From assembly GCA_964468045.1 (NCBI GenBank), contig CAYXTO010000018.1, forward strand, positions 4,133-68,132: 64,000 nt of DNA, written 5' to 3'. Shown here one piece after another: positions 37,401 through 46,600 of the stretch (position 1 is its first letter; each line of letters begins with the position of its first letter). The position numbers were made by a program, and so were the translations under genes. This DNA comes from JAWKXU01 sp964468045. GTDB taxonomy: Bacteria; Pseudomonadota; Alphaproteobacteria; Sphingomonadales; Sphingomonadaceae. The notes below the pieces were generated by a model. The model was not told the DNA's origin and made no database searches. It saw only the letters and a list, made by a program, of their open reading frames with translations.

Positions 37401-38324
37401 TCAGATCGTGGTCGGTTCCGTCCGACGCGGTGCGGCGATCCAGCATCCGGCGATGATCAGCAGCGTGCCTGACAGCGTGGCCTGATCGATCCGCTCCGCA
37501 AAGAACAGCCAGCCGAACAGCGCGGCCCAGAGAAAGCCGGTATATTCGACAGGCACCAAGGCCTGCGTTTCCGCACGGGCATAGGCCCAGCTCAGCAGCA
37601 GGAGCGACACGGTCGCGAGGATTGCGGAACCGGCGACCGGCGCCAGGATGCTCCAGTCGGGCAGGCTCGCGAACCAGGGCGCGGGCAGCAGCAGGATCGC
37701 GGCGACCACCATCTGTTGCGCCAGCGCGATTTCGGCCGGCGGAGCAAGCTGCGCGATCCGGCGCTGCAGCACGAGGTTCCAGGCATAGAGGCAGGCGGAT
37801 GCGAGCACTGCCGCAACGCCCTCGACTTCCTCCGGGCCGAGCGCGCCCCGGTCGAACCGGGCAAGACCTATCAGCAGGACCCCGGCGAAACCCAGTATCG
37901 ACGCGATCACCGCCCGTTGTCCGATCCGTTCGCCGAGCAGGATCGCCGCGAGATAGAGCGCGATCAGCGGGGCGATGAAGGACAGCGCAATCGCCTCCGC
38001 GATCGGCAGGCGGATCAGGCCATGAAAGAACAGCAGCGCCATGCCGCAGTTCACCGTGCCGCGCAGGGCATGCATCCGCAGGTTCGGCAGTGACGGGATG
38101 CGCCCGCCGCGCAGCTTCCATATCGGGAATACCAGCGCCGTTCCCATTATGGAGCGGAACAGCAAGGCGCTGTAGGCGCCGATCAGGATCGACGCGCCCT
38201 TCATTAGCGCATCCATCAGCGAGAACAGGGCAACCGCCAGCGCCGCGGCAAGAAAGGGAAGCAGGCGGTGTTCCATTTCCTGCGCATAAGCGGCCTGCGA
38301 CGCCACGTCATCTCTTGCTTCCAT
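37401..38324 (-). CDS. DMT-superfamily (EamA) transporter
   Basis: A 307-residue inner-membrane protein with about ten hydrophobic segments in two EamA repeats; features include FSLMDALMKG in helix 1, ALSFIAPLIALYLAAILLGERI ending repeat 1, and ALVPVEYTGFLWAALFGWLFFAERI ending repeat 2. Family members export metabolites or drugs; the substrate is not predictable. It lies 217 bp downstream of the acnA start region with no gene between. Confidence 0.9.
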   Translation of the reverse strand: MEARDDVASQAAYAQEMEHRLLPFLAAALAVALFSLMDALMKGASILIGAYSALLFRSIMGTALVFPIWKLRGGRIPSLPNLRMHALRGTVNCGMALLFFHGLIRLPIAEAIALSFIAPLIALYLAAILLGERIGQRAVIASILGFAGVLLIGLARFDRGALGPEEVEGVAAVLASACLYAWNLVLQRRIAQLAPPAEIALAQQMVVAAILLLPAPWFASLPDWSILAPVAGSAILATVSLLLLSWAYARAETQALVPVEYTGFLWAALFGWLFFAERIDQATLSGTLLIIAGCWIAAPRRTEPTTI

Positions 38325-38441
38325 TCATCCTGCCGTCATAGGCAATAAGGGAATGGTCAACGCGTGATCCGGTAAAGCCGCGTTGGGCTGTTCTCTTCCG
38401 GATCCTGCATGATGTGGTGTGGGCAAACAGGGCTTGGCTTT

Positions 38442-39827
38442 ATGACGAATTTCCTCCGCCAGCGGTTGAAAATGACGATTCCGGCAATGATCGGGTCTCT
38501 GGCGGCGTTCGTCTCGCCGCTGCAGGCGCAAGGCGTGTCCCCGGCTCCCGCCATCACCCCGCAGCCGGTGCTGCCCGCTCCCGCGCCGCAAGCTCCGCCC
38601 ATCACCGTCCCCGTGATCCAGCCCCTGCCCGGGACGGAGACTCCCGAACCGATCCCGGTGCGGGAATGGGAGGTGAAGGATGCCAGGGCGCTGCTGCAGG
38701 CGATCGAGGGTATAGGCGCCGAAGGCCTTGCCCCTGCGGACTATCTGCCGGACGACCTGCGCAAGGCGATCGAGCGCGGAAAGGGCCCGGAGCTGGACCA
38801 GGCCGCCAGCCGCAGCTTCACCTGGCTGGCGGAAGATCTGCGTGATGGCCGCACTCCGATGGATGCGCGCAAGCAATGGTTCGTGGTCGATCCGGATGTG
38901 GAATTGATGCCCACCGCCACCCTGCTGGAACGGGCCCTGGCCATTCATGATGTGCCGGGCGTGCTGGCTTCCCTGGCGCCGACCCATCCCGATTATGCCG
39001 TGCTCAAGCGGATGCTTGCCGAAACGCCGACGACCGACAGGGCCAAGCGGACCAAGATTCGCGCCAATATGGATCGCTGGCGCTGGCTTGCGCGCGATCT
39101 GGGTGGGACTTACCTGCTGACCAATGTTCCGGAGTTCCAGCTGCGGCTGACCGTGAATCACAATGTGATCCGGTCCTATCGCACGGTCGTCGGCAAGCCC
39201 GGTTCCACCGCGACGCCACAACTGGCCGAGATAGTGGAAGGGGTGATCTTCAACCCTACCTGGACCGTGCCGCAAAGCATCGTGAAGGGCGAAGGACTGG
39301 GCGCGCGGCTGCTGGCCAGTCCGGCCCGCGCCAGGGCGCAGGGCTACAAGGTCACCAGGGGCTCGGACGGTTTCGTTACCGTGGTGCAGCAGCCGGGGCC
39401 GAACAATGCGTTGGGGCTGATCAAGCTCGACATGCCCAATCCGCATGCGATCTTCCTGCACGACACGCCGGGCAAGGATGCATTCAATCTCGATATCCGC
39501 GCGCTCAGCCATGGCTGCGTGCGCACGGAGCGGGCGCTGGAGATGGGCATGACCATGGCCATTCTAGGCGAAGGCGCGACCAAGGAGGAGGCGATCGCCA
39601 TCGTCAATTCGGGTGAATATACCAGGGTTCCGCTGAAGAAGACCTTCCCGGTCTACATCACCTATTTCACCATGGCGCAGGATATCGACGGAAAGATGCG
39701 CTCATTCGGCGATATCTATGGCCGTGACGCCCCGGTTCTGGCCAGTTTCGATGCGCCGCGCCAGCTGAAGACCGGAGCGCGCACGACCGGGGAGGCAGTG
39801 GTTCCGATCGAAGCCCCCGGAGCGTGA
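38442..39827 (+). CDS. L,D-transpeptidase of the YcbB/LdtD type
   Basis: A 461-residue exported protein: signal peptide (through SPLQAQ), a Pro-rich stretch, a peptidoglycan-binding/substrate-capping region, and a YkuD catalytic domain with IFLHDTPGKDAF and the active-site SHGCVR. Members form 3-3 peptidoglycan crosslinks or attach proteins to peptidoglycan. In-frame ATGs at 38409, 38442 and 38472 make the start uncertain; 38442 is chosen as it keeps a charged n-region. Convergent with a second transpeptidase gene. Confidence 0.9.
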   Translation: MTNFLRQRLKMTIPAMIGSLAAFVSPLQAQGVSPAPAITPQPVLPAPAPQAPPITVPVIQPLPGTETPEPIPVREWEVKDARALLQAIEGIGAEGLAPADYLPDDLRKAIERGKGPELDQAASRSFTWLAEDLRDGRTPMDARKQWFVVDPDVELMPTATLLERALAIHDVPGVLASLAPTHPDYAVLKRMLAETPTTDRAKRTKIRANMDRWRWLARDLGGTYLLTNVPEFQLRLTVNHNVIRSYRTVVGKPGSTATPQLAEIVEGVIFNPTWTVPQSIVKGEGLGARLLASPARARAQGYKVTRGSDGFVTVVQQPGPNNALGLIKLDMPNPHAIFLHDTPGKDAFNLDIRALSHGCVRTERALEMGMTMAILGEGATKEEAIAIVNSGEYTRVPLKKTFPVYITYFTMAQDIDGKMRSFGDIYGRDAPVLASFDAPRQLKTGARTTGEAVVPIEAPGA

Positions 39828-39864
39828 TGCCGAGGGGCGATGGGCGCCCGGGTCGGGCGATCGG

Positions 39865-40500
39865 TCAGTAGATCCAGAGACGGTCCGCGAAGAGCAGGCG
39901 GCCGCCTGACAGATTCCACAAGGCTTCGCGGAAGTCTTCCGGGCCCATTGCAAAGCAGCCGTCACTGCGTCCGAGCTTGCCCCATTTTTCCAGCATTGTC
40001 GGCTCCGCATACCAGGCCGAATGCATCACGATCGCGCGTTGCAGGCAGTTCGAATTGTCGGGGTCCAGACCGCCAAGCCGGATCGAGGTGCCATATTTCC
40101 CGGTGTACCATTCCCAGGTGATATAGGCCCCGCGGCTGGTGCAATTCGAGTTGGGCTGGTTCGAAAAGAAGTTCAGAAAGCCGTCGTGGTCCGGATCCGA
40201 ACCTTTGCCGTGGCTCACCAGGAAAGAACGGACCGTGCCATTCTCGAGATTGGCGAAATGGAATCGCGGCAGGGAAGACGGCAGTCCGAAATCGGCGATC
40301 CCCGCAACATCCTTGCGCCATAACACGTTGCCGGCCCGCTCCACTTCGCGTTTGGCGATTTCGAGAATCTTTCGGTCACGCTCCCCCGCCGACATGGGCT
40401 GGGCGAAGACACGGGTCGGCAAGGCCAGCGCCGTGCCCGCAATGGCGGCGGTTTGGCAGAATTGCCTGCGGTTCAATCCCGTTCCCATACCCATCCTCAT
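39865..40500 (-). CDS. Murein L,D-transpeptidase catalytic-domain protein, Tat-exported
   Basis: A 211-residue periplasmic protein with a twin-arginine signal (NRRQF at residues 10-14 then a hydrophobic stretch to ALALPTRVFA). The catalytic core resembles the YkuD-related murein L,D-transpeptidase domain: HSAW with the histidine and GRSDGCFAMGP with the presumed nucleophilic cysteine. Export by Tat rather than Sec, if real, means it folds before export. Its 3' end is 37 bp from the other L,D-transpeptidase gene. Confidence 0.87.
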   Translation of the reverse strand: MRMGMGTGLNRRQFCQTAAIAGTALALPTRVFAQPMSAGERDRKILEIAKREVERAGNVLWRKDVAGIADFGLPSSLPRFHFANLENGTVRSFLVSHGKGSDPDHDGFLNFFSNQPNSNCTSRGAYITWEWYTGKYGTSIRLGGLDPDNSNCLQRAIVMHSAWYAEPTMLEKWGKLGRSDGCFAMGPEDFREALWNLSGGRLLFADRLWIY

Positions 40501-40621
40501 AATATGGACATTCTGTCAGTAAAGTGAAGGATGGCCCGACATATGTCCCGTGCATCGGCTTTTGCGATTGAATGCGATTTTACTGCGAAAAAGCCTTCCG
40601 ATGCGTATATATCCCTCCGCG

Positions 40622-41152
40622 ATGCGACCGATATTTGATCTCTGCGCCAAGGGTTTCGTTGCCTTCGCCCCGCTCATCCTGCTCGGAGGATGCGCCCAGA
40701 ACAAGCTGTCGGGTGAATCGGCCCCGGCTGCATCCGCACCGTTGGCGCAGGAGGCATCGGTACCGTCCATCCCTCAACCGACCATCGTACTGGATCGGGC
40801 GGCCGCCCAGCGCCTGCTCGGAGCCAGGGGGGTGACTCTCCAATGGATCGGTTGGGACCAGAGAGGAAGCCTCCACGCCCGTGAGCAGAACGGGACGATT
40901 TTTCTCACCGGTTCGCAGTCGGACCAGCACGGCCCGGGCCAGCTTTATCTGGATGGCTGGGTCGAGGAAGTAGGCGCGGATTACTTCATTTTCCGGGGCA
41001 CCATTCGCATCACTGATACTCCGGATGGAGGGCGCAAATGCGAACGTCAGAAGCTGTGGCATTTTGCCGTGACCCAGAATCGGCCCTATTGGCGTCTTCG
41101 TGAATTCGAATGGTGCGATTATCTGACGGACTACGTGGACATCTATTTCTGA
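40622..41152 (+). CDS. Hypothetical lipoprotein
   Basis: A 176-residue protein with a lipoprotein signal (lipobox LLGGC-A). The mature part has an Ala/Pro-rich spacer and a C-terminal domain with GQLYLDGWVEEVGADYFIF and the pair KCERQKLWHF / FEWCDYLTDYVDIYF, where two cysteines may form a disulfide. No family recognised. Divergent from the Tat-exported transpeptidase gene. ATGs at 40550 and 40601 are in frame; 40622 gives a normal signal peptide. Confidence 0.78.
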   Translation: MRPIFDLCAKGFVAFAPLILLGGCAQNKLSGESAPAASAPLAQEASVPSIPQPTIVLDRAAAQRLLGARGVTLQWIGWDQRGSLHAREQNGTIFLTGSQSDQHGPGQLYLDGWVEEVGADYFIFRGTIRITDTPDGGRKCERQKLWHFAVTQNRPYWRLREFEWCDYLTDYVDIYF

Positions 41153-41200
41153 GCGCCGAGGCGGATCAGGCATTCGCCTTCCAGCCGCATGAGCCAGCAG

Positions 41201-42325
41201 TCATTCGGCAGCCTCGGCCGTGGCTTGCGCCGCCTCCATTTCCGCTGCCTTCTGCTCCACCAGCCTTACGATATGGTCCAGCATATCCGCGCTTTCGACA
41301 TGATGGTCCGTCACGCCCGACAGATACACCATGTGCCTGCCATTGCCGCCGCCGGTGATCCCGATATCGGTTTCGCGCGCTTCGCCCGGCCCATTCACGA
41401 CACAGCCGAGGACGGAAAGCGACAAGGGCGTCTTGATATGCTGCAGCCTGTCTTCCAGCGCGGTGACGACACGGATGACATCGAAGCCCTGCCGTGCGCA
41501 GCTCGGGCAGGAGACTACCCTTACGCCACGGGTGCGCAGGCCCAGGCCCTTGAGAATCTCGAAGCCCACGCGCACTTCCTCTTCCGGCTCGGCCGAAAGC
41601 GAGACGCGGATGGTGTCGCCAATTCCCGCCCATAGAAGATTGCCGATCCCGATCGCGGATTTGACCGTCCCGCCGATCAGGCCGCCGGCCTCCGTGATGC
41701 CGAGATGGAGCGGGCAGTCGACCGCATCGGCAAGTCCCTGATAGGCGGCAACGGCGAGGAACACGTCGCTCGCCTTCACCGCCACTTTGTATTCATGGAA
41801 ATCGTGATCCTGCAGCAGCTTGATATGATCGAGCGCGCTTTCGACCAATGCTTCGGGGCAGGGCTCCCCGTATTTCTCCAGCAGATCCTTTTCGAGACTC
41901 CCGGCATTCACCCCGATCCGGATCGAGCAGCCATTCGCCTTGGCAGCCCGGACCACCTCGGCAACCCGTTCGCTGCTGCCGATATTGCCCGGATTGATGC
42001 GCAGGCAGGCCGCGCCCGCGTCGGCTGCTTCCAGCGCCCGCTTGTAGTGGAAATGGATGTCGGCGACCAAAGGCACGTTTGCCGCACGGGCGATCTGCCG
42101 GAATGCGGATGTGCTCTCCACATCCGGGCAGGATACGCGAATGATGTCCGCTCCCGCATCTTCGCAGCGGCGGATCTGATCGATGGTGGCGCCGGGATCC
42201 GAGGTGGGCGTATTCGTCATGGTCTGCACCGTGATCGGCGCATCGCCGCCAACCGGTACGTTGCCGACCATGATCTGACGGCTCTTGCGGCGCTCTATAT
42301 CGCGCCAGGGACGGACAGAAGACAT
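41201..42325 (-). CDS. ispG: 4-hydroxy-3-methylbut-2-en-1-yl diphosphate synthase
   Basis: Seventh step of the MEP isoprenoid pathway (374 aa, [4Fe-4S]). TIM-barrel region with GGDAPITVQTMTNTPTSD, LVADIHFHY, RINPGNIG; cluster cysteines in SCPSCARQGFDV and the LGCVVNGPGE motif with the conserved glutamate. Start chosen at 42325 (MSSVRPWRD). The C-terminal tail is Ala/Glu-rich. Confidence 0.96.
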   Translation of the reverse strand: MSSVRPWRDIERRKSRQIMVGNVPVGGDAPITVQTMTNTPTSDPGATIDQIRRCEDAGADIIRVSCPDVESTSAFRQIARAANVPLVADIHFHYKRALEAADAGAACLRINPGNIGSSERVAEVVRAAKANGCSIRIGVNAGSLEKDLLEKYGEPCPEALVESALDHIKLLQDHDFHEYKVAVKASDVFLAVAAYQGLADAVDCPLHLGITEAGGLIGGTVKSAIGIGNLLWAGIGDTIRVSLSAEPEEEVRVGFEILKGLGLRTRGVRVVSCPSCARQGFDVIRVVTALEDRLQHIKTPLSLSVLGCVVNGPGEARETDIGITGGGNGRHMVYLSGVTDHHVESADMLDHIVRLVEQKAAEMEAAQATAEAAE

Positions 42326-42462
42326 GGACGGCCATATAGCCCTCCCCGCCCTCTGGAGCAAACGCTGTAGATCCGCGATTTTTCCAAGGCAGAGCGCCGC
42401 GCCTTGGCACGGTATGGAGCCTGTGTGCTCACGCAGGGCCTGAAATCAACCTTGCACTCTTT

Positions 42463-42669
42463 TCAATGTGCGCAACAACGCACCGGGCTGATGCGAGTCC
42501 AATCCTGCCGGCGTGCGGGTTCACGCTGCATTTCACGCAGGGCGGCGTTCATGTAATCGCCTGCCAGCTTCCTGTGCTGGCTTTCATCCTCCGCATTGGA
42601 CGCATCAAGGGCAAGGAGCATTTCCTCACGTGCGTGCAACAAGCAGACCGGGGCGTCCATCCTCTCCAT
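42463..42669 (-). CDS. Small hypothetical protein
   Basis: A 68-residue mostly helical, charged protein (MERMDAPVCLLHAREEMLLA then a Gln/Arg-rich C-terminus). GAGGCGAG lies 8 nt before the ATG at 42669, supporting translation. Single gene between ispG and the GNAT gene. No family recognised. Confidence 0.5.
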   Translation of the reverse strand: MERMDAPVCLLHAREEMLLALDASNAEDESQHRKLAGDYMNAALREMQREPARRQDWTRISPVRCCAH

Positions 42670-42777
42670 GACACTCGCCTCTTCTGGCCGAGCCTCTCCG
42701 CAAAGCCGGCGATCCTTGCATATCATGCTTTGGCGATTCGGCCAAAAATTCCCGCAAACCGGACCGTAACCGCGCGG

Positions 42778-43293
42778 TCAGGTCAGCCTCAGTTCATACA
42801 GATATTCATCGTCACGATGGTTGCCGACCCAGAAATCGATGTCCGCGATCCAGGAGAAGCCGTATTGCGCATAGAACCGCTGCGCACCATGATTGCCGCT
42901 CCATACCGATAGCTGGATCGCGTCTGCCTTGCGGGCGCGCGCTTCGTCCAGCGCCCATGCCATGAGCGCGGCGCCGATGCCTTCACCGGTCAGGGACGGA
43001 TTCACATAGAGTTGCCCGAGAGAGATCGGATTCGCTGCGTTTGAGTGCTCATCATACCAGCCCGGCATCTTGAGCTTGCAGAATCCGATCAGCTTTCCCT
43101 CCCGTTCGGCCAGGCAGTGGATGAATTCCGGATCCGCGATTTCCTTCGCGATGGCTTCCTGGGAATAGACCGAGGCGAGAAATCGGGAGAGGTCGGCCGG
43201 ATCGTACAGATGGCCAAAAGCTGCGCGGAAGCTGTCCTGCCCGAATCGGGAGAGGGCGGGAACGTCCCGCTTGCTGGCAGGTCGCAGGATCAT
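42778..43293 (-). CDS. GNAT family N-acetyltransferase
   Basis: A 171-residue acetyl-CoA-dependent acyltransferase. GNAT motif A appears as LGQLYVNPSLTGEGIGAALM (the Gln/Arg-x-x-Gly-x-Gly/Ala loop reads TGEGIG), and the C-terminal FYAQYGF motif B is clear. Substrate unknown. Separated by 1 bp from the RDD gene, so it is the last gene of the MoxR-type operon. Confidence 0.88.
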   Translation of the reverse strand: MILRPASKRDVPALSRFGQDSFRAAFGHLYDPADLSRFLASVYSQEAIAKEIADPEFIHCLAEREGKLIGFCKLKMPGWYDEHSNAANPISLGQLYVNPSLTGEGIGAALMAWALDEARARKADAIQLSVWSGNHGAQRFYAQYGFSWIADIDFWVGNHRDDEYLYELRLT

Positions 43294-43294
43294 T

Positions 43295-44215
43295 TCAGGA
43301 ATGCTTGTCGGCTTTCCTGCGTCCGAACCGCATATTGCGCTCCAGCCGCGCTCTCAACTGGGCGTAGAAGGCTTCCAGGAACGTCCGGTCATCGCCTTGG
43401 CCCGGTTGCCAACCGATCTTGTGGCAGATCGTTTCCGCGACCGCGGCCATCGCCTCCGGGCGATTTTCGCGCAGGATCCGTTCCAGCGTCTGCAATTCAT
43501 ACTCGCCATAGACGGAAAGCTCTGCTTCGCCGAACCGGTAGAGCGCACCGGTTTGCGTCGATACGCCATGCGCGGAGGGCTTGGCTGACAGGGTCTCGTC
43601 CAGCTTGCGCTTGGGTGCCTCGACCACCCAGGTGCCGGCGATGAGATCCCCGGCGCGCAGCGCATCGCGGTTGAAGAAGGGAAACAACAGGAAGATCGCG
43701 AACCAGGCCAGGGCGGCAAGACCCGCCAGGCCACCATCGCCACTTTGGGCGCTCGCGACCAGCATGAGCGGAGTGAACAGTTCGATGTCACGCAGCAGGT
43801 TGCGAGCGATCACTGCCTCTGCGGTCAGCCGGCCGCCATCGCGGGCGGCAATACGGATTCCGGTCAGCCGCTTACCCGGCGTTGCGCCGCGCGGCCCGAG
43901 TTCGAAGAACAGGAAGTAGCCATAGCGGAACAGGAACATCGCGATCAGCCAGATCACAACGAGGAATTCGAGCACCCCGAAGATCTGGCCCGGATCGTCG
44001 CCGGATCGCCAGTCCATTCCCAGCACGCCGAAGCCCAGATAGAGTAGCAGCAGCGTCACCACCAGCATCGTCATGTGAATGATGATGAAGTCCAGGATCA
44101 GGGCGCCTGCGCGCGAACCCCTGCTGGCAACGGTGAGGGGCAGGGCGAGCCCTTCCGGCGTGATCAGCGTGCGAAGGCGCTTTGTCTGTGCGGCAAGATA
44201 CGGCGCGCTCGCCAT
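43295..44215 (-). CDS. RDD-family membrane protein
   Basis: A 306-residue protein with an RDD domain (SRGSRAGALILDFIIIHMT with the Arg and Asp; LFFELGPRGATPGKRLTGIRI; and RNLLRDIELF) in about four membrane helices, and a cytoplasmic C-terminal tail of about 110 residues. RDD proteins are often encoded next to MoxR/SpoIIM clusters; function unknown. It starts 1 bp after the SpoIIM gene end. Confidence 0.88.
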   Translation of the reverse strand: MASAPYLAAQTKRLRTLITPEGLALPLTVASRGSRAGALILDFIIIHMTMLVVTLLLLYLGFGVLGMDWRSGDDPGQIFGVLEFLVVIWLIAMFLFRYGYFLFFELGPRGATPGKRLTGIRIAARDGGRLTAEAVIARNLLRDIELFTPLMLVASAQSGDGGLAGLAALAWFAIFLLFPFFNRDALRAGDLIAGTWVVEAPKRKLDETLSAKPSAHGVSTQTGALYRFGEAELSVYGEYELQTLERILRENRPEAMAAVAETICHKIGWQPGQGDDRTFLEAFYAQLRARLERNMRFGRRKADKHS

Positions 44216-44216
44216 A

Positions 44217-45287
44217 TCAGGACTCCCGGCCCTGGAGCGGGGCCTTCAGGGCGAAGAAATAGGCCAGCCAGAAGACCAGCATCGAACCGCCGACAAGGTA
44301 GCGGCTGGGAGTGTCGGTCACCAGTTGCCGGACGAAGCCTTCGAGAAAGGCGGCGATCAGCAGCATGAGGACGACGCCGGCCATGACCTGTGCTGCCCGC
44401 CGTCCGCTTTCGGCGGCGGCGGTGAGGACCGAGCGTTGTCCGGGAAAGGCCATCGCGCGCCCGACATGAATGCCCGCCCCGCCCGCCAGCAATATCGCGA
44501 ATAGCTCGGTGGTGCCATGAACGCTCAGCCAGCCCACGAAATCCAGGGTCATCCCGGCCTTGCCGAACAGCCACAACATCGCGCCGAGCAGCGCCATGTT
44601 GTGCATCAGCAGCATGATTGAGGGGACCCCGAAAGCGAAGCCCAGCGCAAAGGCGAGAATCGCGACCCTGGCGTTGTTGCTGAAGAGATAGGCGGCAAAG
44701 GCGGAGAGACCGGAAGCGCCGTCCTGCTTCCCGAACAATGTCTCCCGCAGGACCTCCGCCGATGCGCCCGGGGACCGTTCCCCGCCGAATTCAGGCGGGA
44801 CCAGGGCGTGGAACCACTGGCTGTCGCCGGAAACCAGCAGCCATCCGACCAGGGTTCCAGCGATCATGGCCGCCAATGCGATGAGCAGGTCCGGCCAGAT
44901 CTCCCGCACGCTCGCGCTCCAGCCGCCGCCCAGGAAGCGCCGCAGCCAGCTGCCCAGCGAACTGCGCGGCCCGTAGACCTGGAACCAGGCCCGCTGGACG
45001 AGCGATTCCAGATAAGCCAGCGTTGCTGCGTCCAGCGAGGTTTCCCGCGCGATGGCGAGGCTGGAGGCGGCCATGCGGTAAAGGGCGGGCAGGGCCAGCA
45101 CATCATCGTCGGAAAGCTTGCGCAAGCGGCCGGATTCCAGGCGAGCGACAATCTGCTCCAGGCGTTTCCAGTCGCCTTCGCGTTCGAGCCGGAAACGATC
45201 CGAACGCAACGCCGCCGCCGCGATATCCGCGGGAGACGCGGCGACCTGGCTTCGGCCGAACAGCGATTTCAGCACCGGTGCCTTCAC
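44217..45287 (-). CDS. Stage II sporulation M (SpoIIM)-like membrane protein
   Basis: A 356-residue protein: soluble N-terminal region, then about six membrane helices with the SpoIIM/DUF95 pattern (FSNNARVAILAFALGFAFGVPS, HGTTELFAILLAGGAGI). In a non-sporulating bacterium this is a member of the MoxR-linked membrane complex rather than a sporulation protein. The GTG at 45287 overlaps the DUF58 stop (GTGA), which fixes the start. Confidence 0.86.
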   Translation of the reverse strand: MKAPVLKSLFGRSQVAASPADIAAAALRSDRFRLEREGDWKRLEQIVARLESGRLRKLSDDDVLALPALYRMAASSLAIARETSLDAATLAYLESLVQRAWFQVYGPRSSLGSWLRRFLGGGWSASVREIWPDLLIALAAMIAGTLVGWLLVSGDSQWFHALVPPEFGGERSPGASAEVLRETLFGKQDGASGLSAFAAYLFSNNARVAILAFALGFAFGVPSIMLLMHNMALLGAMLWLFGKAGMTLDFVGWLSVHGTTELFAILLAGGAGIHVGRAMAFPGQRSVLTAAAESGRRAAQVMAGVVLMLLIAAFLEGFVRQLVTDTPSRYLVGGSMLVFWLAYFFALKAPLQGRES

Positions 45288-46600
45288 CCGATCGCTCCCG
45301 CGCGCTTGATTTCCAGATAGCGGTCGATCAGCCGGTAGCCGATCCGCTCCCATGGCGCTTCGATCACATCCACACCGAGCTGCCGCAGCCGCTGCAGAAC
45401 GACCGCCCGCTGCCGCGCCAGGGTTTCTGCCGTCACGGCCATGGAAACATGAGCCAGATCCTCGGGCTCCGCCGCGATCAGGTCCGCGAGCTCGGCGTCT
45501 TCCATCGTCACGAACAGGACGAGATGGTGGCGGACCAGCCGGCCGACGCTTTCGATCATCAGCTCCGCGCTGGTCGGATCGCTGAAATCGGAGAACAACA
45601 CGATCAGGGAGCGGCGTTGCAGGCGGGCCGTAAGAGTAGCCAGAGCGAGCGTGAAGTTGGGCTCCTGCGCATGATAGTCCAGGCTGGCGGCGGCGCTTTG
45701 CAGCCGGTGGAAGGCTCGCGCGTCCGAAATGAAGGGCGTGGCCAGCTCCAGCTGCCGGGCGAAACCGAACAGCGCAACCTTGTCACCGCCCTTCAAAGCG
45801 ACATAGGCGGCGGTCAACGCCGCAGAGACGGCCCTGTCGATCCTCGGCAGTCCTTCAAGCGGTTCGCACATCGCCTGTCCGCAATCGAAGGCGAAGACGA
45901 TCTGGTTGTTGCGTTCGCTTTCATTCTCACGGGCATGCAGCCGGGTCTGCCGCGCGCTGGTCTTCCAGTCTATGCGGCGGCGATCCATTCCCGGCTGATA
46001 TTCCGCCAGCGATTCGAACTGGCTGCCTTCGCCCCGGATTCGCCGGGCGATCAGACCGAATTGCGCATCGCGAAGGAAGGTCTGCAAGGCGGGGGAGCGG
46101 ACCGGCGAAAGGTCCGGCCAGATCCGGATGTCACGCTTCACCTCCTGGCTTTTCTGACGATGCGCGAGGCCGAGCGGACCCGACCAGCGCAGCCACAGAT
46201 GCGTGATCGTGCCGGTGCCCCTGCGCGATGGAGTAAGCGGGATGCCGCCACGCCACGCGCCGCTGGGATCGGCGCCGAGCGAAAACTCCGCCCTCCCACC
46301 CGGGCCGAGGCGGGGGTCGAAGGCCAGGGCGGCGCCTGGGGGAATGGCGCCCCTGCGCCCTGCAATATCGGCCAGGACGGAAATCTCGAAAGGCTCGCCC
46401 ACTTCCGCATCGGCCGGCGTGATCAGGCGCAAATCCTCAAGCCGCCCCGCCGCCAGTCCATCCAATAGCACCAGCACCAGCAGCATCACGCCGGCTGCGG
46501 GCGCGATGATCCAGGCACCCGGCGCTGCTGCTGCGATGACCAGCGCCACCGGCGCGGCCAGGGCAGCGAGTCGCGCTGTCCGGGCGGACGGAACGATCAA
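45284..46600 (-). CDS. DUF58 domain protein (VWA-like), MoxR partner
   Basis: A 438-residue protein with two N-terminal membrane helices, an Ig-like extracytoplasmic part, and the DUF58 motif EYQPGMDRRRIDWKTSAR. The C-terminal half resembles a von Willebrand A fold (FAFDCGQAM; LIVLFSDFSDP) with partial MIDAS residues. DUF58 proteins act with MoxR ATPases in assembly or activation of envelope proteins. Overlaps both neighbours by 4 bp. Confidence 0.9.
   Translation of the reverse strand: MIVPSARTARLAALAAPVALVIAAAAPGAWIIAPAAGVMLLVLVLLDGLAAGRLEDLRLITPADAEVGEPFEISVLADIAGRRGAIPPGAALAFDPRLGPGGRAEFSLGADPSGAWRGGIPLTPSRRGTGTITHLWLRWSGPLGLAHRQKSQEVKRDIRIWPDLSPVRSPALQTFLRDAQFGLIARRIRGEGSQFESLAEYQPGMDRRRIDWKTSARQTRLHARENESERNNQIVFAFDCGQAMCEPLEGLPRIDRAVSAALTAAYVALKGGDKVALFGFARQLELATPFISDARAFHRLQSAAASLDYHAQEPNFTLALATLTARLQRRSLIVLFSDFSDPTSAELMIESVGRLVRHHLVLFVTMEDAELADLIAAEPEDLAHVSMAVTAETLARQRAVVLQRLRQLGVDVIEAPWERIGYRLIDRYLEIKRAGAIG

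Noticed and set aside
44079..44504. Open frame antisense to the RDD/SpoIIM junction
   Set aside because: Shadow of two overlapping real genes with clear membrane-protein features.
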